Assembly (NCBI GenBank): GCA_000499405.2
Contig: HG738145.1
Coordinates: forward strand, 1-64,000
Length of the DNA: 64,000 nt
Origin: Onchocerca volvulus
Taxonomy: Eukaryota; Nematoda; Chromadorea; Rhabditida; Onchocercidae
Direction: 5' to 3'
Within the stretch, counting starts at the first letter, position 1; each line of letters starts with the position of its first letter. Below, one piece after another: positions 1 to 13,440 of the stretch. The position numbers were made by a program, and so were the translations under genes. The notes under the pieces were generated by a model. The model was not told the origin of the DNA. It saw nothing but the letters and a program-made list of their open reading frames with translations, and made no database searches.

Positions 1-3
1 CGG

Positions 4-62
<59 letters not shown>
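4..62. repeat. A-run followed by G-run
   Basis: About 24 A are followed directly by about 35 G. The dispersed repeat copy near 39340 begins with the short version of the same block (six A, four G, then gagatgg), so this is probably the expanded or mis-assembled leading tract of that repeat. A G-run this long is also a typical contig-end or polymerase-slippage artefact. Confidence 0.7.
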
Positions 63-63
<1 letters not shown>

Positions 64-215
64 GATAGGTTTGGTAACGAAGAAGAACTAGTTTATCACC
101 GGCTGGTCCTCTCGACCAAGCTAATGGTAGCTTGTTGGTTGAAATGATTTTGTAATCAGGACCCCATCCCATCTTCTTCGTGGATGGGGGGTCAATTTTA
201 GCGACACCATTAATC
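55..215 (+). repeat. dispersed repeat, copy 1 (unclassified)
   Basis: This stretch aligns by eye, over about 150 bp, with 39340-39500. Shared blocks include gaccaagct/gaccgagct, ttgaaatgatttt, aatcaggaccc/actcagaaccc and ttcttcgtg. It contains a hairpin (gaccccatcc pairing with ggatgggg around 160-195). It has no coding capacity. It could be a SINE-like or MITE-like element; I see no clear tRNA head or target-site duplication. Confidence 0.55.
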
Positions 216-757
216 AAATTATCGTATTAAAATTTTTTTTTTTAAATATATGATTTTTTCGATAATTTCTAGTAAATTTTGAAAAATGAAATAATTTTTC
301 TATCAAAAAAATATCTCATGTATATATGAAAAAAAAAAAAAACAGTTAAGTTATACATTTGCTTCTAAAATCAAAAAATGAAAAAAAAAAAAAAAAAAAG
401 ATTTGCTCAAAAATTTGAGCAATATTTGTTATAATACTTAATGCGAGAAATTCTTTATATAAGTTGTTAGTTATTAATTTGCTAATTAATAACAATTTGC
501 TAATTAACAACGCTTAGAATGAATGTTTCATTTGCTTATAAAAATTAAATTCAATCTTAATAATTTACTTGATGAGCTAATTTATCTTACTTTTATTATA
601 ATTTAATTTATTATTTTTATTATTTCGATAATTTTCAAATTCAGCAATTCAATGAGCATTTTCTCATATTTCATCGTTAGGAAATTTTTTAATTTCACTT
701 CATTTAAGTATTAGTTTGCATAAAATAAAAGAATATCATATATAATTATAATTTAAG

Positions 758-2375
758 AAGAACATACGGCAATATTGGAAAATCAGACAGAAGTGAAAGG
801 CAAACCGTTGAAATTCTTAAATGATATAGATGTAGTAAATGATGATGAATTGATATTTACGCATTCTTCGACCAGATGGGATCGACGCCATTTTATGAAT
901 ATTCTTTTAGAGGGTATTCCTAATGGAAGGTAAATTTTAGAATCAATTATCATTAGATTAAACGATCAGTGATAAGATTTTTGTAATGGCAATTCTTAAT
1001 GCAATAAAATGTATATTCCAAAATATTAGGAAAGATTTTTGTTGTTCATTTATAAAAATGAAAAAAATAATATATCAATCAAACAAGTACGGCTATAACT
1101 TATAGATCTAGAAAAAAATTGGAAGTTAAAGTTAAGAGTAAAGTTGAAAATTAAAAGTTAGAAGAATTTATTGACTTTCGAATTTAACTGTATTTTCTTG
1201 AAAAAAAAAATAAAAATTTTCAAATAACAATTATAATGCATTTTTTAGAGTTTTACGCTTAATACCATCAACTGGTAAAATTGAAGTCATTATGGATAAA
1301 TTATTTTTTCCAAACGGTATTCAGCTATTTCCCGATAAACAATCATTTCTAGTTGCTGAAACCGGTGCTGCTCGTATTAAACGGTAAAATATTTTTAAAT
1401 TATAATTTCAGCAACCATTTATCATTTTACTAAAGAATAGCATAGTTTTTAACAATGAATTTAAGATTCAATCATTTTCCTGGTAAACTTTTATTTTAGA
1501 CATAAGATAAACATTGCAAAAAAAAACAGCTGAAATAAACTAAATTTAAAAATGAAAGAAAGAAATGATAAATAAAACGTACAACAAAAAGAAAAAAACA
1601 TCCTAAATGAACAAATTCTTGGAATAGAATTAGCGATTTTGAATCCTTAATTAGCGATTTTCAAAAATTAGCGAGCAGTTATTAATATTGTTGATGACAT
1701 TCAAAAAACGTAAATCTCTGTACAATATGAGAGCGATATCTTCATCCAGGTAATATATAAATATTTGCAGATATTGGATTGCAGGACCACGAATAGGTGA
1801 AACGGAAATTTTCGCTGATAATTTACCCGGTTTCCCCGATAATATACGTTCAGGTAGTAATGGAACATTTTGGGTAGGTTTAGCAACGATACGTCAAAGT
1901 GATCGATTTTCATTGTTGGATTTCTTGGCTGATAAAGTATACATGCGAAAATGTATTCTTCAGGTAATTTAGTTATAAATTTTTAATAAATAATAATGAA
2001 ATTTCTCAAAAATTTCAAAATTGAAACAGATGAGATTTGAATAAATCTATCTTTAATTAAATTTTATTTCATAAAAAATTTTTTTCCTATTTTCTGTATT
2101 ACTTTCGAATGTTATAAGGATGGCCAATAATCAAAGTTTTATTTAAGTTAGTACCGGAACGAAAATGGCAATGGGTATTATCAAAATTTCTTAAAAAGCA
2201 TGTGTTAATTTTGCAACTTAATGAAGAAGGTCAAATAATAGCCAGTGCACATGATCCAACAGGTCAAGTTATTGAGGGTGTGTCACAAGTTACTGAAGCT
2301 GATGAATATCTTTATTTAGGCAGTTATCATGCTCCTTTTATTGCTCGTCTTCGTAAAGATCTTATCGTTTATTGA
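758..2375 (+). CDS. APMAP / strictosidine synthase-like protein, 3' part (four exons)
   Basis: Exons 758-929, 1249-1383, 1771-1963 and 2148-2375 join in frame (phases 2, 2, 0) and end at TGA. The 241 visible residues match the C-terminal half of adipocyte plasma membrane-associated protein: FLNDIDV, a THSSTRWDRR block, FFPNGIQLFPD, LVAETGAARIKR, PGFPDNIRSG, FWVGLATIRQ and a closing YLYLGSYHAPFIARL. In this family these form blades of a six-bladed beta-propeller, usually tethered by an N-terminal membrane anchor; animal members have reported arylesterase/lipid-linked roles. The N-terminal anchor and first blades are missing. No candidate exon was found in 216-757, so they probably lie upstream of the window. 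The last acceptor (tttatttaag) is weak but is the only phase-compatible one. The family assignment is firm; the enzymatic activity is not established. Confidence 0.9.
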
Positions 2376-3054
2376 AATATATATAGACATGAATCTTTTT
2401 GTTAAATTAGAATTAAATTTTATCTTTTTATCAATCTTTTTCCGTGACGAAACGAAATTCGAAAAATAGTAAACATCCGCTAAATTTATTCATTGTATTT
2501 GAGGTATATAAAAGTTCCTACATAAGTAATAGTTAGATTTATAATTGAATTGTACATAAGAAACGAAAATTTTCAACTTTTTGATTATGCTTTGTAAAAT
2601 GTATAATATATTAACAGATTTTATTTTTCGATGTTTTTTTTTTCTCATATTTCATAAATTTATACTTGGATAAATGATGTTTCCTTTGAAATTCACTTCG
2701 GATTATCCTATAATTATTGTTTAAAATGTTTAATTAAAAGGATAGAATGAAACTTCATTTATTTTTTCATAAATCTAACTTTATTGTAGATTTTATCTTT
2801 TTTTTACAGCATTTACTTCTGGAAGAATGATGTAAATATTATCTTTATTATATAGATGAATTATATATGAATGATTATACCGAAAACAGAACATAAGTTT
2901 AATAACTTTTAATTAAATAATGTTTCATTTTTAATTCATATTTGCTTGCTGATTACGGAAATATTGAAATTTTTTGTCTTCTTTTTATGTTCTTAAAAAA
3001 AAAAAGAGCAATGGAATTGTCAGGATATTAAAAGCAGAGAATGGATACGATAAA
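2376..3054. other. gene-free stretch downstream of the APMAP-like gene
   Basis: AT-rich sequence containing the presumed 3' UTR of the preceding gene. I see no exon, RNA gene or repeat. Confidence 0.6.
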
Positions 3055-3545
3055 AGCTTTCTTGTATAATTAAGATGTAAGCCACCGCCTAATATAAGAC
3101 CAAGAATTATCGATCTAAAAAGGAGCTTATCGTGATTACGCGATTAGTGATTCCATTAATCTAGCAGTCAATTAACTCCACTCGACAATCAATATTCGAT
3201 TAGTAATTATCGAAAAAGTTCTTTTTTTTTATACTGTGGGAAAGATGAATCTTGTGAAAAAGGTTTTATTGATTAATGGAGGATTGATTCTTCGTCTACG
3301 TATAAGATAGAATAAAGTCAGATAATACCATGATTGCAGTTTATCGCTTGATTGTAATACAGATGAATTGAATACAGGTGAACTGGATTGAACTGGAAGA
3401 TATTGATTGTCAAATGAGTTGAGTAACTGTAAGGTTGATTAATTGAGTAATCACTAATTGCATAACTGCAATCAGCTCCTTTTTGTATCGATAATTCTTG
3501 ATCTTGTAGTAAGCGGCTTACAATATATTAATTATACAAAAAGTT
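3055..3545. mobile_element. foldback / MITE-like element
   Basis: The two ends are imperfect inverted copies of about 140 bp. The left arm (3062-3215) runs ttgtataattaagatgtaagcc ... aagaattatcgat ... aaaaaggagct; the reverse complement of 3385-3539 reads ttgtataattaatat.. gtaagcc ... aagaattatcgat ... aaaaaggagct. The outermost bases (aagctttcttgtataatt and aaactttttgtataatt) also match. There is no open reading frame, so it looks like a non-autonomous element able to form a long hairpin. The transposon family cannot be named from the sequence alone. Confidence 0.7.
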
Positions 3546-5069
3546 TAATTATCAGAACAAAGGATGATAAATAATGCTTACAATTTTAAACAATATATAT
3601 AAGCTCTAGTTTTTGTAACATTCCAGACAATTAGCATGGATTTTGGCATTTTAAACAATACATACAAATTTATTTAGCAGATCGGATGATGCGAGAACAA
3701 AGACCCTTGTATCAAACCAAAGGATGAGATATGAATAATTCATCTAAAAAAAAAAAAAAAAATATTACAATTTCTACCATAAAAAATATTTTGACTATTT
3801 TATTGTATTTGTATTTTATAAATTTTTCAGATTTTCAGATAATAGTCATTTTTTTTTCAGTTTTTTCTTTCTCTGTATATTTTTTCACTGCAACAAATGT
3901 TCGTAAAAGTATATCAAGTTCAAATAGTAAAGCTAAATTCGGCTTATTGATAATGTTGGTCATAAAAAGGAGACGCTCTATATCATTAATTTTTTTCTAG
4001 TCTATCAAAAATTTCTATTTATCATGTCAAAAATCCTAAATATTTTTATAAAACAAATCCTTACCAAATTTGTGAATGGGATGATGTGGCAGTTTGATCG
4101 CTATCATCGTAAGTCTTTTCGGGCAAATCGCAAGGTGACGTTTGGCCTGAAATTGCTCTTACTAAATCATCAAATAATTTTGAAGAATTAATAATGAATG
4201 GAACACATAAAAACAAACAAAATATAATATACTTATTATTTCCAACTTTTTAGTGTCAATGATTTTTAGCGATTGACAAGAAGTCAACATTTGATGGTAT
4301 AGTGAATGATCGGGAGAACATCTAATTCACGATAGGGAATCTGTAATGTATCCGTGAAATGTCAGTAGTAAGAGATATATTTATATATTTATCAAATCTT
4401 ATCGAATAAAATACAGAAAACTTCGATAAGCTTCAGGAAATTAAATTAACACAAAGCATGGCAAGAGAACATTGCGATAGAAGAAACATAAAATCGGAAA
4501 CACTTTATAAATATCTCATCGTTTATCAAAGAGGTCATTTAATTAAAATTAATATGAATAATTTATTAGCAGCAGCAGCAGGAAGATTAAGTTGCATGGA
4601 TTTTTCTTTTGTCATTAATAATTATTATATAGAACAGACATCACAATAATCAATTCGGAAGAAAAAAAGAATGATTAACGTCGACTGCAAAAATTATAAA
4701 AAAATTATTATTAATATATGTTTTAAGAATTGCACGACAAATGAAATCCGAATGAAGAAAAGTTTTTCCAAAAATTTCCAGTGCAATCAGAGAAAGAAAT
4801 TTCTTCCGAAAAATTACATCCCAATCTATCCTTTTTCACAATACAAACAACTGAAAACAACCATAACCAATTTTGTTTCGTCCTGAGGAAATCCAGGAAT
4901 TGGAGGTAAATAGTAGATCTAGAATTCTTTGTACGATTGTTACTAATACTTTGATTATGAAGAATATACAAACATAATATATATACAAGTATTTTGAATA
5001 AAAAATCAGATTTTCATGACAATTATTCATAGAAAAAAGTACCAACAATAATAGCTGCCGAAAAAAAGC
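3546..5069. other. gene-free stretch
   Basis: Short AT-rich reading frames (for example 3731-4000 and 4458-4649) have homopolymer-driven composition, no splice context and no recognisable motif. I see nothing coding here. Confidence 0.55.
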
Positions 5070-7465
5070 TCAGTAAAATATTGCTTTTGTCCGATTTTTT
5101 GATTTTGTCTTTCTCGACTTTCGAGATCTTCTACTGCTTGCCCAGTCTTCATCATCGTCCGGAGCTGTATGATGTGAATCATCCTGAAATGAAATATCTT
5201 AAACTTATGCTGTCTTAACTCCTTTTTCTACGCTATTTTTTGATCACTCACTTTATTATTTACAGATGATCATCACTTCATTTCTAAGAAAGTAAATTCT
5301 GAAAATAATTTACTTTAATATCCATCATCTGACGGCTGATCATATAATTTATCATCTGATCATCTTTCTGAATTACTAAACATCTATTATAATGATGCAA
5401 TTTATTTATCAAAAACAGATCTCAAGAAATTATCAAACGATTAGCCAGCGAACAACTAAACTGTTATGTCACCAAAGTTTTCTCTACATACTCGAAGTTT
5501 TCAGAAATATATATATACGATATCTTAGCACTATTTATTCGAATATAAATCAAGAGAAATTATTATTTCTCTTTACAGTGATCAAAAATAAAGCTGCTAC
5601 GCTGAAACAATGTTATCGCTGATAGATTACTTGTAATAACTTACATCAGAGTGATCAATATCACTGTCTCGGCCAGAATATTCACGTAAACGACCTGTTG
5701 AAAGCGAATTCTTCATTGAATTCGTGTAATTAACTGTTTGGTTTATGCGACGTTTTGCAACCCTAAAGAAATGAATCTATATAAATTGAGAATTAATCGC
5801 TTCAATTAATGTTAAAAAAAACAATATAAAATTTCAGCCTTTCAGAAGCACATTTTTTTGTTTCTGTACTTTATTGGTTGTTGTGATATTTTGGAGACGT
5901 GGTGTACTGAACCAACGAATGAATTTGGTAAAGGTAATGTAAATCGCGATATGAATTGAGGTATTTAAGTCATTCGATCAATTGAATTCCCATAAAAAGA
6001 ATGCGCAGATAGGATGGAAGAAAAAGTTAAATGTATGTAAAACAACTATACACGAAACTAATTTCTTTCCCATTTAAAATATTCGACATAATGCCAGTCT
6101 TTAGTTGTAAAAATAGGCGATTCGAACTTGAGTAACTACAATGTCAACATAATTTTTGGAAAGTATATATAATAATTTATCAAAATGAATAATAAATAAC
6201 AATAACATAACTTTAAAATATAATAATCATAAATTATTTTAATATCTTTCCAGAAATTAATGCTCCAGCCTGAACCGAATATTTCTACAACTAGAAATTG
6301 GTATAACAAATAACTAACAGGAGTGATTTTTCGTTTCATTTGAATTACCCGAATTTAAGTCAATTTTCTATCAATATCATAAATATATCAAACATATATC
6401 AATAATTACTTAATATAATATTGGATAGATAAATATTTTATCGTACTATTACTACTATATTTAATATTACAATAAGTGTAGGGCTTTATTTGTATAAAAA
6501 CAAGTATATATATTATCAAAATTATAATCAATACATACCGTGAGCTACTTCGTCCCATACCCATGCACTTTTCAAGATGTGGAGCAAAACGGCTTGCTGC
6601 AATAGTTCGTTTGCATTCATCACATACAACTTCCATATTTTTTTGCGTTGTAGTACCGAAAATATCGTATTCACCCACTATGGTAGGTTCATTTTCCACA
6701 TCTGAAATAAAGAGAATAATATATTTTAGAATGTTCGATATCAACTAAATGAAAGTTTCTAAATGTAAACTAATTATTCTGATCATATGGTTATGATTAT
6801 TTACATCTAAACTTTTATATAATCCAAAAAAAAAAAAAAACATAAAATGTTCTTTTCCTCGAAAATATGACTAAAAATTAAGAGCAAATTTTTTCCTTTC
6901 ATTTTATCTAATCACTTCTTTTTTTTTTGATTAAAAATAATTGAAACTAACCAATTGGAGGTGGTATCACAGCATTTGCAATTTTGGCAATTCGATGAAC
7001 TTTGAAACAAGGCTCCAGTAATACTGTTGCAAATAAATAATCGAATACTTGTTCACACATTTCTATGAGATTAAATTTCATTATTCATAAATAACATTGG
7101 AAAAAATATATTCCAAATTTGCCAAACTTTTTTATATCATTTCAAATTATCCGAAATAAGCATTCGCTTATTTTCTACCTCAACATATGAAGCTATATTT
7201 TGGAACAATTATTTCTTGCTCTCTCTGTTTTAATCCATTGATAACACAAACGATCAATTATGGTATATTCGGATTTGCTTATAATATCAACAATCATACA
7301 ATCCGTTTAATCCACTCATAGTTTTCGTTATAATTTCTTGAACGGAATTCCATCAACAAATTTTATTCTTAAAAAAAAAAAAAAAAAAAAAAAACAAAAA
7401 CAAAATTAACCTTCAATATCTGCGGCATTTCGTATAATTTTTTGATCACCTTCATCGTCAATCAT
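5070..7465 (-). CDS. sgf-11: SAGA-associated factor 11 (ATXN7L3/SGF11-like), complete
   Basis: Five exons on the minus strand: 7411-7465, 6952-7062, 6539-6701, 5645-5762, 5070-5183. All junctions are GT-AG and phase-consistent, giving 186 residues. An N-terminal amphipathic segment ([19 protein letters not shown]) corresponds to the helix that packs into the SAGA deubiquitinase module. It is followed by EYDIFG and the hallmark C2HC finger: C82, C85, H97 and C101 within [21 protein letters not shown], nearly identical to animal ATXN7L3. The tail is acidic then basic ([17 protein letters not shown]), as in ATXN7L3. In the family this protein activates the Ubp8/USP22 protease that removes ubiquitin from histone H2B, and it acts in the nucleus. 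A nine-codon upstream ORF (7458-7487) overlaps the chosen start; an in-frame stop just upstream supports that start. Confidence 0.93.
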
Positions 7466-8790
7466 CGATATTATTTACGGCAATCATACGTATTAATGAA
7501 ATATGGTTCACGTTTAATACGTCAATCAATTTGTGCTTTTAACTGGAATTAAATAAAAAATTAATGTTAGAAATAAAAATTGAAAACTATCTAAACATTT
7601 TCTCATATTACAAATTATCCACTGCAGCATGCCATTTCTCGATTTCGACCCCCCGTATTATTCATAAACACAGCACCAACTAACAAATAAGTCATTCACC
7701 TCTTCTCCACACATCATGCGAAATTTTCCGTCCCATTTTCGGTAACCAAATATCGTTAGATCACAATGACAATTTTCTCATCATTTATTTGGATTTTATT
7801 TTATTCCATTCAAATCATTTGCAATTACAATTCTCTTTTGTTGTAGCGTAATTTTATGTGGTGCGTAATTGGAGGATAAGGGGGATGGCAAATATTGATC
7901 GACAAAAATATATCAATCAATATTGCTATGCTTCAGTATTACATGCTTTTGTACCGATGACAGCACGCAATTTTTCCCTTTTGTTACTCACAAAATTTCA
8001 GATAATTAATTATTTTGTGAAAAGGCTGAATTTCTAGAATTCAATCTAATCATTCTTTGTCATCGTGTTTGTATTAGATAGCATATATAGACATAAGTAT
8101 TTTAGAGATTTCCGATGCTAATTGGTCGATTGTTTTGTGAAATTTGCATGAAAGAAGAACAGCATACGTGTTGCACAAAGTTTATCAATGAAATTGCAAC
8201 TGCAAACAGAATGTAAAAATGACGCAAAAAATAGAATGAAACTGCAAGTTACATGAAATGAAAATAGGAAATGAATAATTGATATATGTCATGGCTTGGT
8301 ATAAAGTAAATTATTGGATGTAAAATTTTGAATATATCAACTTCTTCGATATTATTACTATCCTTTGTTTCTTCCGTCTTCGAATATTTCAAATTAATTA
8401 CCATTAAAAATGGTAATTAATTTTTGGATTAAATTCTCTGAATAATGAAATGAGTTGCACCGTTGTTTGAAAATCGTGAATAGGACAAATGAACTGGATC
8501 AATGATTTATTATATATTTTTTTTAATTCATATTTTTAAATTTTCAAAATCTTTTGTAATTCAAGATTTTTGGACAAATGATTTAATATGAATTGAATGT
8601 ATTTCGTGTGAAATAGTGGAAAACAACAATTTTGAATAATCAAAACTGATGTTTACTGGAAATGTAGCGAAATTTTTTTCACAGCGAATTACAATGGAGC
8701 TGAAATTTACAGCTATTGATGGATATTAAAATTTTACAAAGCAAAAATTATGTAATATTTTCGAAACCAAAATAAGATGATGAGTTATAA
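7466..8790. other. gene-free stretch upstream of the sgf-11-like gene
   Basis: This presumably includes the promoter of the minus-strand sgf-11-like gene. I see no exon or RNA gene. At about 8796-8837 a short perfect inverted repeat (ctgatcaa / ttgatcag) flanks a run of T. Confidence 0.5.
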
Positions 8791-8829
8791 CTATTTCTGA
8801 TCAATTTTTTTTTTTTTTTTTTTTTTTGA

Positions 8830-9225
8830 TCAGAACTTAATCGAAATCAAAATAAGCCAATGTTATGAGTAAATCGGAATTAAACTAAAACCAAAACTAA
8901 GTATTATGGATAAATCAGAACTGAATCGAAACAAAAATAAGTTAATATAATAGTATTGGATAATACGAAATAATAATTAATTAGATTAAATTGAATAACC
9001 GATTATTGATTCTAGTTCCGATTTGTTCGTGACGTTGATTTATTCTAGTTTCAATCAAATTCTGGTATTGATAGATTGGAATTAAATTGAAACCAAAATC
9101 AATGTTCTGGACAGATCAGAATTGATTATCTAACGAACTTTGATTCAATATTATAGATAGACTGGAATTAATTTGCAACCAAAATAAGCCAACATAATGA
9201 ATAAATTGGAACTGGAATCAATAAT
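8830..9225. repeat. degenerate tandem repeat, roughly 55-60 bp period
   Basis: The motif 'atcagaact-gaatcgaaaccaaaataag-ccaatgttatgga' recurs with heavy divergence at about 8830, 8875, 8920, 9080, 9115 and 9165, with one portion apparently inverted near 9010-9060. This is an old decayed satellite-like array without coding potential. Confidence 0.55.
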
Positions 9226-9234
9226 CGGTTATAC

Positions 9235-9325
9235 AAATTTATCTTATTAATTAGCTTCATATTTAATTAATTAGCTTCATATTTGTTCATATTTAATTAA
9301 TTAGCTTCATATTTATTCAATAAAA
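9235..9325. repeat. short tandem repeat (ttaattagcttcatattt)
   Basis: Three close copies of ttaattagcttcatattt are spaced 21-31 bp apart, at about 9247, 9268 and 9299. Confidence 0.75.
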
Positions 9326-9329
9326 TCAT

Positions 9330-12300
9330 TCTTTCATTTGTTTACTCAAAAAAATTTTATTGCTTTCATAGCTAGTTTTACAATTTCAGTGGATTTATTA
9401 AAATATTTTTGCAGCAAATTTTGCAACAATAATTGATACTATTATTAATTGTATTGCTAGAAAAATATTTTCCTGTATTAGTAGTTATGATATTTGCGCT
9501 TTCGAATTACAACTAAATCGTCATACAAATCATCAATAATAACTTTTTTTCCCCCCCCCCCCTTCCCCCTCCCAACCACTATTGACTCAAACATATTTCA
9601 TTTTCATGATTTTTGATCATTTTGTATAAAAATAATAGTTGCAGGTCAAGAATTATTTAGGAAGTTGAAAAAAAAATCGGAAATGAGCTATTCACCGATT
9701 TGATGATAATAAATGTTTTTTTTTTTTTTTTTCTAGATTTCGCAATCATTTTTTGTTATTTGCAAATTGATCATGTGGTAAAAAAAGGAAAAAAAAAAAT
9801 GGTAATGAAATGAAGTGTCAACAGAATGAAGAAAGAGTTTTTTGGAAAAATTAAGTGAAAATTCGAAGGCAAAGAAGAGTAACGAAGTAAAAACACAGGT
9901 GAATTCAATTAAATCATTTCATTTTTTTTTTTTTTTTCTTACTTCTTTCTTTTAATACTGTTATTTTTGTATTGTAAATAGCACTTTTTTTTTTTCACTC
10001 ATTTTTTTATTTGTTTAATTTTTTTGTATGAATTTTTTGTAAAATTTGTTATCATTTTTTTTTTTTTTTATAATTTTTTCAATAAAATTTGATCAAAATA
10101 TTATATATATTTTTTTTATTGTTAAAAATGTATGATTTTTAATTTTTTATTAATTTTCTTTATATCAATATCGAATTTTTATTATTTCTCGAAATAGAAT
10201 AATATTTTCGTTTTTTTTCTTTCCTTCTTTCTTTCTCTCACTTTTATTTTTAAAAAACTTTATTTATATTTTGTAGAAATTTATAAAATTTATTATTAAT
10301 ATTGTTTTTAATATTTAACAAAAAATAAATAAATAAAGTGAAAATTGTACTTTGTATCAAAAATAAATTACATTCATTTATTTTCTTTATTTTGATTCTT
10401 TTGTTTTTTTTTTCTTCGCAGAAATGTACTTTTTTTTCGGGAAATATTAAAAAAGATTAAACGAATCTTTAATTTTTGGACCATAAAAATGAAAAAAAAA
10501 AAAAAAAAAAAGAAGAAATGATTTCTTCTTAAAATTAATTTTAGAAAAATTTTTTCTTTTTTCAAAATATATTTAATTGGATGACCTTTTGAAATCATTC
10601 CTCGTTCTTCCACCTTTTCTTTTTTTTTTTTTTACCTCTTCTGCTGAAATTCACATGGTTGATCGCAAAAAAAAAACGATGAAATTCATTACTTGTTCTC
10701 TTTGTTTTTTTTTTTTTCTTTGCATTATCGACACACATCCATAAAACATTTTTGGATAAAATTTTACTCAATATTTCATGACAATTTTTGACAATTTCTT
10801 TTTTTTTTTTTCTTAAAACAATTCATTAAAATTATCGAAATGTTGTGCCGCAAACTGATTCATTATTGTTGTTGAAGAATTTTCAAGTTCATTAGTACAT
10901 TACGAGGATACGGTATAATTATGATACCTTATCAATTATTTTATTCTTCTTAGCAAACTCGATATTATTCTACTTGAATAGTTTTATCAGTTTTTTTTCT
11001 TTTTTTTTTCTAAGATTAGAAGTTATATTATATTAAATTGTTACAGTATCATATTCATATTTTCATATTATTCTCTTTTTTTTTCGTTTTTTTCTAGGAA
11101 TTAATAAATATCATTTGCTCAAATAATTAAAAAAAATTAGTAATTCTGATGTTATTACTGATAATCTTCAGCAACAAAAAGATATCAAAATAGTGATAGT
11201 AAACATTCCTAAAATATCTTTCCTTCACTTCTACTCCAATGTTTTATTGCTAATTAAAAAACAAAAAAAATATATATATACAAATATTTTTGAAAATAAT
11301 CAATTTATTAATCTTATCAATGATAGAAAAAAAACCGATGTAGTGATAATAAATTTTTTTCTAAATTATCATTCCTTCGCTTCTATTCTGATATTTGTTG
11401 TTATTTTAAAAATATTTAGCATATTTTTTTTTTTTATCTTGTTTCATTTATGCAAAATCATAATTATTAATGTTTGTAATCAATCGAAATATGAAAATCA
11501 AACAAAAAAAAAAAGTATTTTAGAACTGAAGAAAAATTGAACAATTATTGCATGAATTTTTTTTTTATAATTTATGCCTATAAAAATTGAAATTAAAATT
11601 TGGTAGTCGAAAAGAAAATTGAATGGAAAAAATTAACGACACATTTTGAAAGTGAAGTAAAATAAATAATTTATGTTACAATTTATAAAAAAAACAATCA
11701 TTTCAGCTTGCTTCAAATCTAACCCTTTTGTTATATTTCTACTTTTTCTGGTTTTCTTTCAACTTCTTTATCTTTTTTTTTTTTTTCGAATAAAACTAGA
11801 ATTTTGTTCAATTTTCCGCAATCAATCTATCAACTTTCGATCATTTCTCTATCGTTTGTATAAAATTAGAAAACTACTACATCGAAGCCAAATATGAAAT
11901 TTTATAACGGTGTTATTTATTTTTGAAAACATTTATTAAAAAGCTAAATATTTATTTTTTTTTTAATTTTTGAAATTCAAACTGTAAAGGAAAAGATCAA
12001 CTAACTTTTTAATCTATTTCTCTATAAAATAATTATCTATTTTTCGGTGATAATTTTTTTTTAGATTTTTGTTTTTTTTTTTGTTTTTTTTTTTTTTGTT
12101 TAAATTCATCATTTTTTATTATAGCTATCGTTAATTTTTATTTTAGCTATCATTAACAATTTATTAAAATAAAATATTTTAATGAATCACTTTTAAAAAA
12201 TTAGGCCTTTTTTTGAATAAAGTAAACACTTAACTTTTCATAAATTGTAAAAATATGATTCTTTTTTTTTTTGATTAGTCATTTCCAAAATTAAAAATTT

Positions 12301-13440
12301 TTTTTTCAATGGAGGGAAAGAAGCAAACAATTAGTTTTCATAAATTATAACAAATGTAATTTTTTTTTCTTTTTTTAAAGATTCTATGAATAGGGATGTT
12401 TATTTTTCTATTTATAATAATATGAGAAGTTAAGGTGAGAAAAGGCAGGCATCTAAAAATCTAGAATACAAAAAGATAAAATCAAGCATTGTGCACATTT
12501 TGTAAATATCATTTATTTAATCAAATAAATGTTTTTATTGCATAATATTTGCATTTCCGCAAGAAATTTCCTGTCATAAATTGAGCTTTTAGATAATCAG
12601 AAATTATTTCGTCATTTCCTTATTTTTTTTCTTTTTTTTTTCTAAATATCAATCAAAATTTATTCGTAATATTTTGATAGAAATTTAATACCTGTTACAA
12701 TTGTTTTTAAATTATTTTTGTAAAATTAAAATTTCGAATTTATAATCAATTTATAGTGTTATGCACACAGAATGAATTTGATTGATTGTTAGGTATGGCG
12801 CAAATTTCGTTTTTTAAACATACTGTAAGAAGTATGAATGATAAACAAATGTGACAATGATAAGTTTTCTGAAAATAATCAAAAAGAAATACACGCAGAC
12901 ATATTGTCAATTTTGAAATCCTATCAATAATTAAGGATTGATTAATTGAATAATTTGATTAATTTCAAGAAGATAGTTAATTGCAGATTACAATTAGGGA
13001 AATCATTTTCAGTTTTGACAAGGAAAAATTTTCAAATTTGTTTACAGTATTCAGTGCAAAAGTGATTACAAATATTCAATGCAAAAATGGTTACAAATTA
13101 ATGGCAAACTCATTCGTTTTCATAAAAAAAAAGAGAAAAAAGTGAAGAAAAAAACTGAAAAGAACGATTACCAAGAAAAATTTAAAAAAAAAAAAAAAAT
13201 GGAAGATAGAAGTTCCATCTGTAGAAAAATAATGGGAAATCAAGAAAATTGAGGACGAACACATACTTCTCATTAATGTTTTGAATTTCTTGCAAAAAAA
13301 ACGAAAAAAAAAGCTTGATTGGTGATGAAATTTTTCGCCAAAGAATAAAAAAAAATTGGTTTTTAAATTGAGAAACGGTAAAATTCATTCATTAATAGCT
13401 TTAATTCCGAAACATTCATAACTTATGTAATTTTTAAGGA
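9330..13440. other. gene-free, homopolymer-rich stretch
   Basis: Very AT-rich DNA with dozens of T-runs of 10-20 bases, one C-run (9551-9562) and one (T)n/(A)n block after another. The reading frames here are lysine/phenylalanine/isoleucine artefacts of this composition. I see no exon with good splice signals and no RNA gene. The end of the stretch is the promoter region of the first bestrophin. Confidence 0.6.

Noticed and set aside
9551..9562. C-run near 9.55 kb as a possible regulatory or G-quadruplex site
   Set aside because: A single homopolymer without four tracts; homopolymers are common across this window.
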